Shown one piece after another: positions 63,862 through 64,000 of a stretch of DNA of 64,000 nucleotides (the stretch's first letter is position 1; each line of letters opens with the position of its first letter). The position numbers and the translations under genes were made by a program. The stretch is taken from contig NZ_MDCO01000001.1 of the NCBI RefSeq assembly GCF_001746205.1, positions 505,896-569,895 on the forward strand. Direction: 5' to 3'. Under the pieces are notes generated by a model, which saw nothing but the letters and a program-made list of their open reading frames with translations, was not told the origin of the DNA and did not search any database. This DNA comes from Brachyspira hampsonii. Lineage in GTDB: Bacteria; Spirochaetota; Brachyspiria; Brachyspirales; Brachyspiraceae.

Positions 63862-63889
63862 TTGACAAAAAATATTTTTTTATTATATT
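63862..63889 (+). promoter_or_regulatory. Candidate promoter of the response-regulator gene
   Basis: TTGACA (63862-63867), 16 bases and TATATT (63884-63889), about 57 bases before the ATG. A second TTGACA at 63912 lacks a good -10. Confidence 0.5.
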
Positions 63890-63946
63890 TATGATATAAA
63901 AAGTGTTTAATTTGACAATAAATTATTTTAATTTTGGTAGTATTTT

Positions 63947-64000
63947 ATGAATAAAGAACTTATTTACTCAGTAGAAGATGATGATAATATCAGAGATCTT
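63947..64000 (+). CDS. Response regulator, N-terminal fragment
   Basis: Only 18 codons are inside the window: MNKELIYSVEDDDNIRDL. A first beta strand followed by EDDD (the acidic Mg-binding pocket) and NIR is the start of a receiver domain. The output domain lies beyond the edge, so the type of regulator is unknown. Confidence 0.75.
   Translation, partial: MNKELIYSVEDDDNIRDL

Overview
The window is a stretch of chromosome from a very AT-rich spirochaete, most likely Brachyspira. Support comes from a spirochaetal periplasmic core flagellin (FlaB), a large ankyrin-repeat protein, an Rpn-type nuclease relic, many TPR and PEGA envelope proteins, short intergenic regions and A/T-ending codons throughout. 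I see no rRNA, CRISPR array, complete insertion sequence or prophage. The species cannot be fixed from the sequence alone.

Layout. 1-7.3 kb: the end of cutC, azlCD, then lepB, a NUDIX hydrolase and an unknown gene on the minus strand, then the dnaG-rpoD operon. 7.3-12.8 kb is an accessory zone: two small genes with a sigma region 4-like protein, flaB with a regulated-looking leader, and an ankyrin gene lying between two copies of a GC-punctuated repeat array. 12.8-21 kb: a frameshifted chemotaxis receptor, rnfEAB, a GNAT, a MATE exporter and a frameshifted flavoprotein. 21-33.5 kb: a second MATE-like protein, mtaB, an ftsZ-TPR-coaE-SPOR run, a PP-loop tRNA-thiolation-like enzyme, a CNNM/CorC transporter with a structured leader, tRNA-Leu and a PHP phosphatase. 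33.5-40.2 kb: another repeat array, radA, an Rpn pseudogene with two stops, an orphan GldG-like protein, tRNA-Phe, rluA, tRNA-Lys, tRNA-Glu and a tandem hairpin repeat. 40.2-50.8 kb: a TPR protein and nusB, adk, a PEGA protein, two tandem aminotransferases, the methylthioribose salvage pair mtnA-mtnK, a STAS protein and tRNA-Tyr. 50.9-56.6 kb: envelope genes, namely a PPC lipoprotein, an AsmA/YdbH-like giant and a DUF1318 lipoprotein. 56.7-60.9 kb: an unusual divergent module made of an XRE-HTH/dynamin-like GTPase facing an HPr-like coiled-coil protein, a metallophosphoesterase and a zinc ribbon. 60.9-64 kb: a divergent polysaccharide deacetylase, lysA, a DtxR-type metalloregulator and the first codons of a response regulator.

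Genes that probably work together: dnaG/rpoD (replication priming and housekeeping transcription); rnfE/A/B (part of an ion-pumping ferredoxin:NAD oxidoreductase); mtnA/mtnK (methionine salvage); ftsZ with a SPOR protein (division); and the AsmA-like protein with the DUF1318 lipoprotein, which resemble YdbH-YnbE-YdbL and may move lipid to the outer membrane.

The most novel-looking material is (a) the modular inverted-repeat arrays and their association with the ankyrin gene, (b) the HTH-dynamin / HPr-like / phosphoesterase / zinc-ribbon module, (c) a flaB leader with a CsrA-type hairpin, and (d) paired TTATGTTAAT boxes shared by flaB and ftsZ. Three genes (receptor, flavoprotein, Rpn) are broken.
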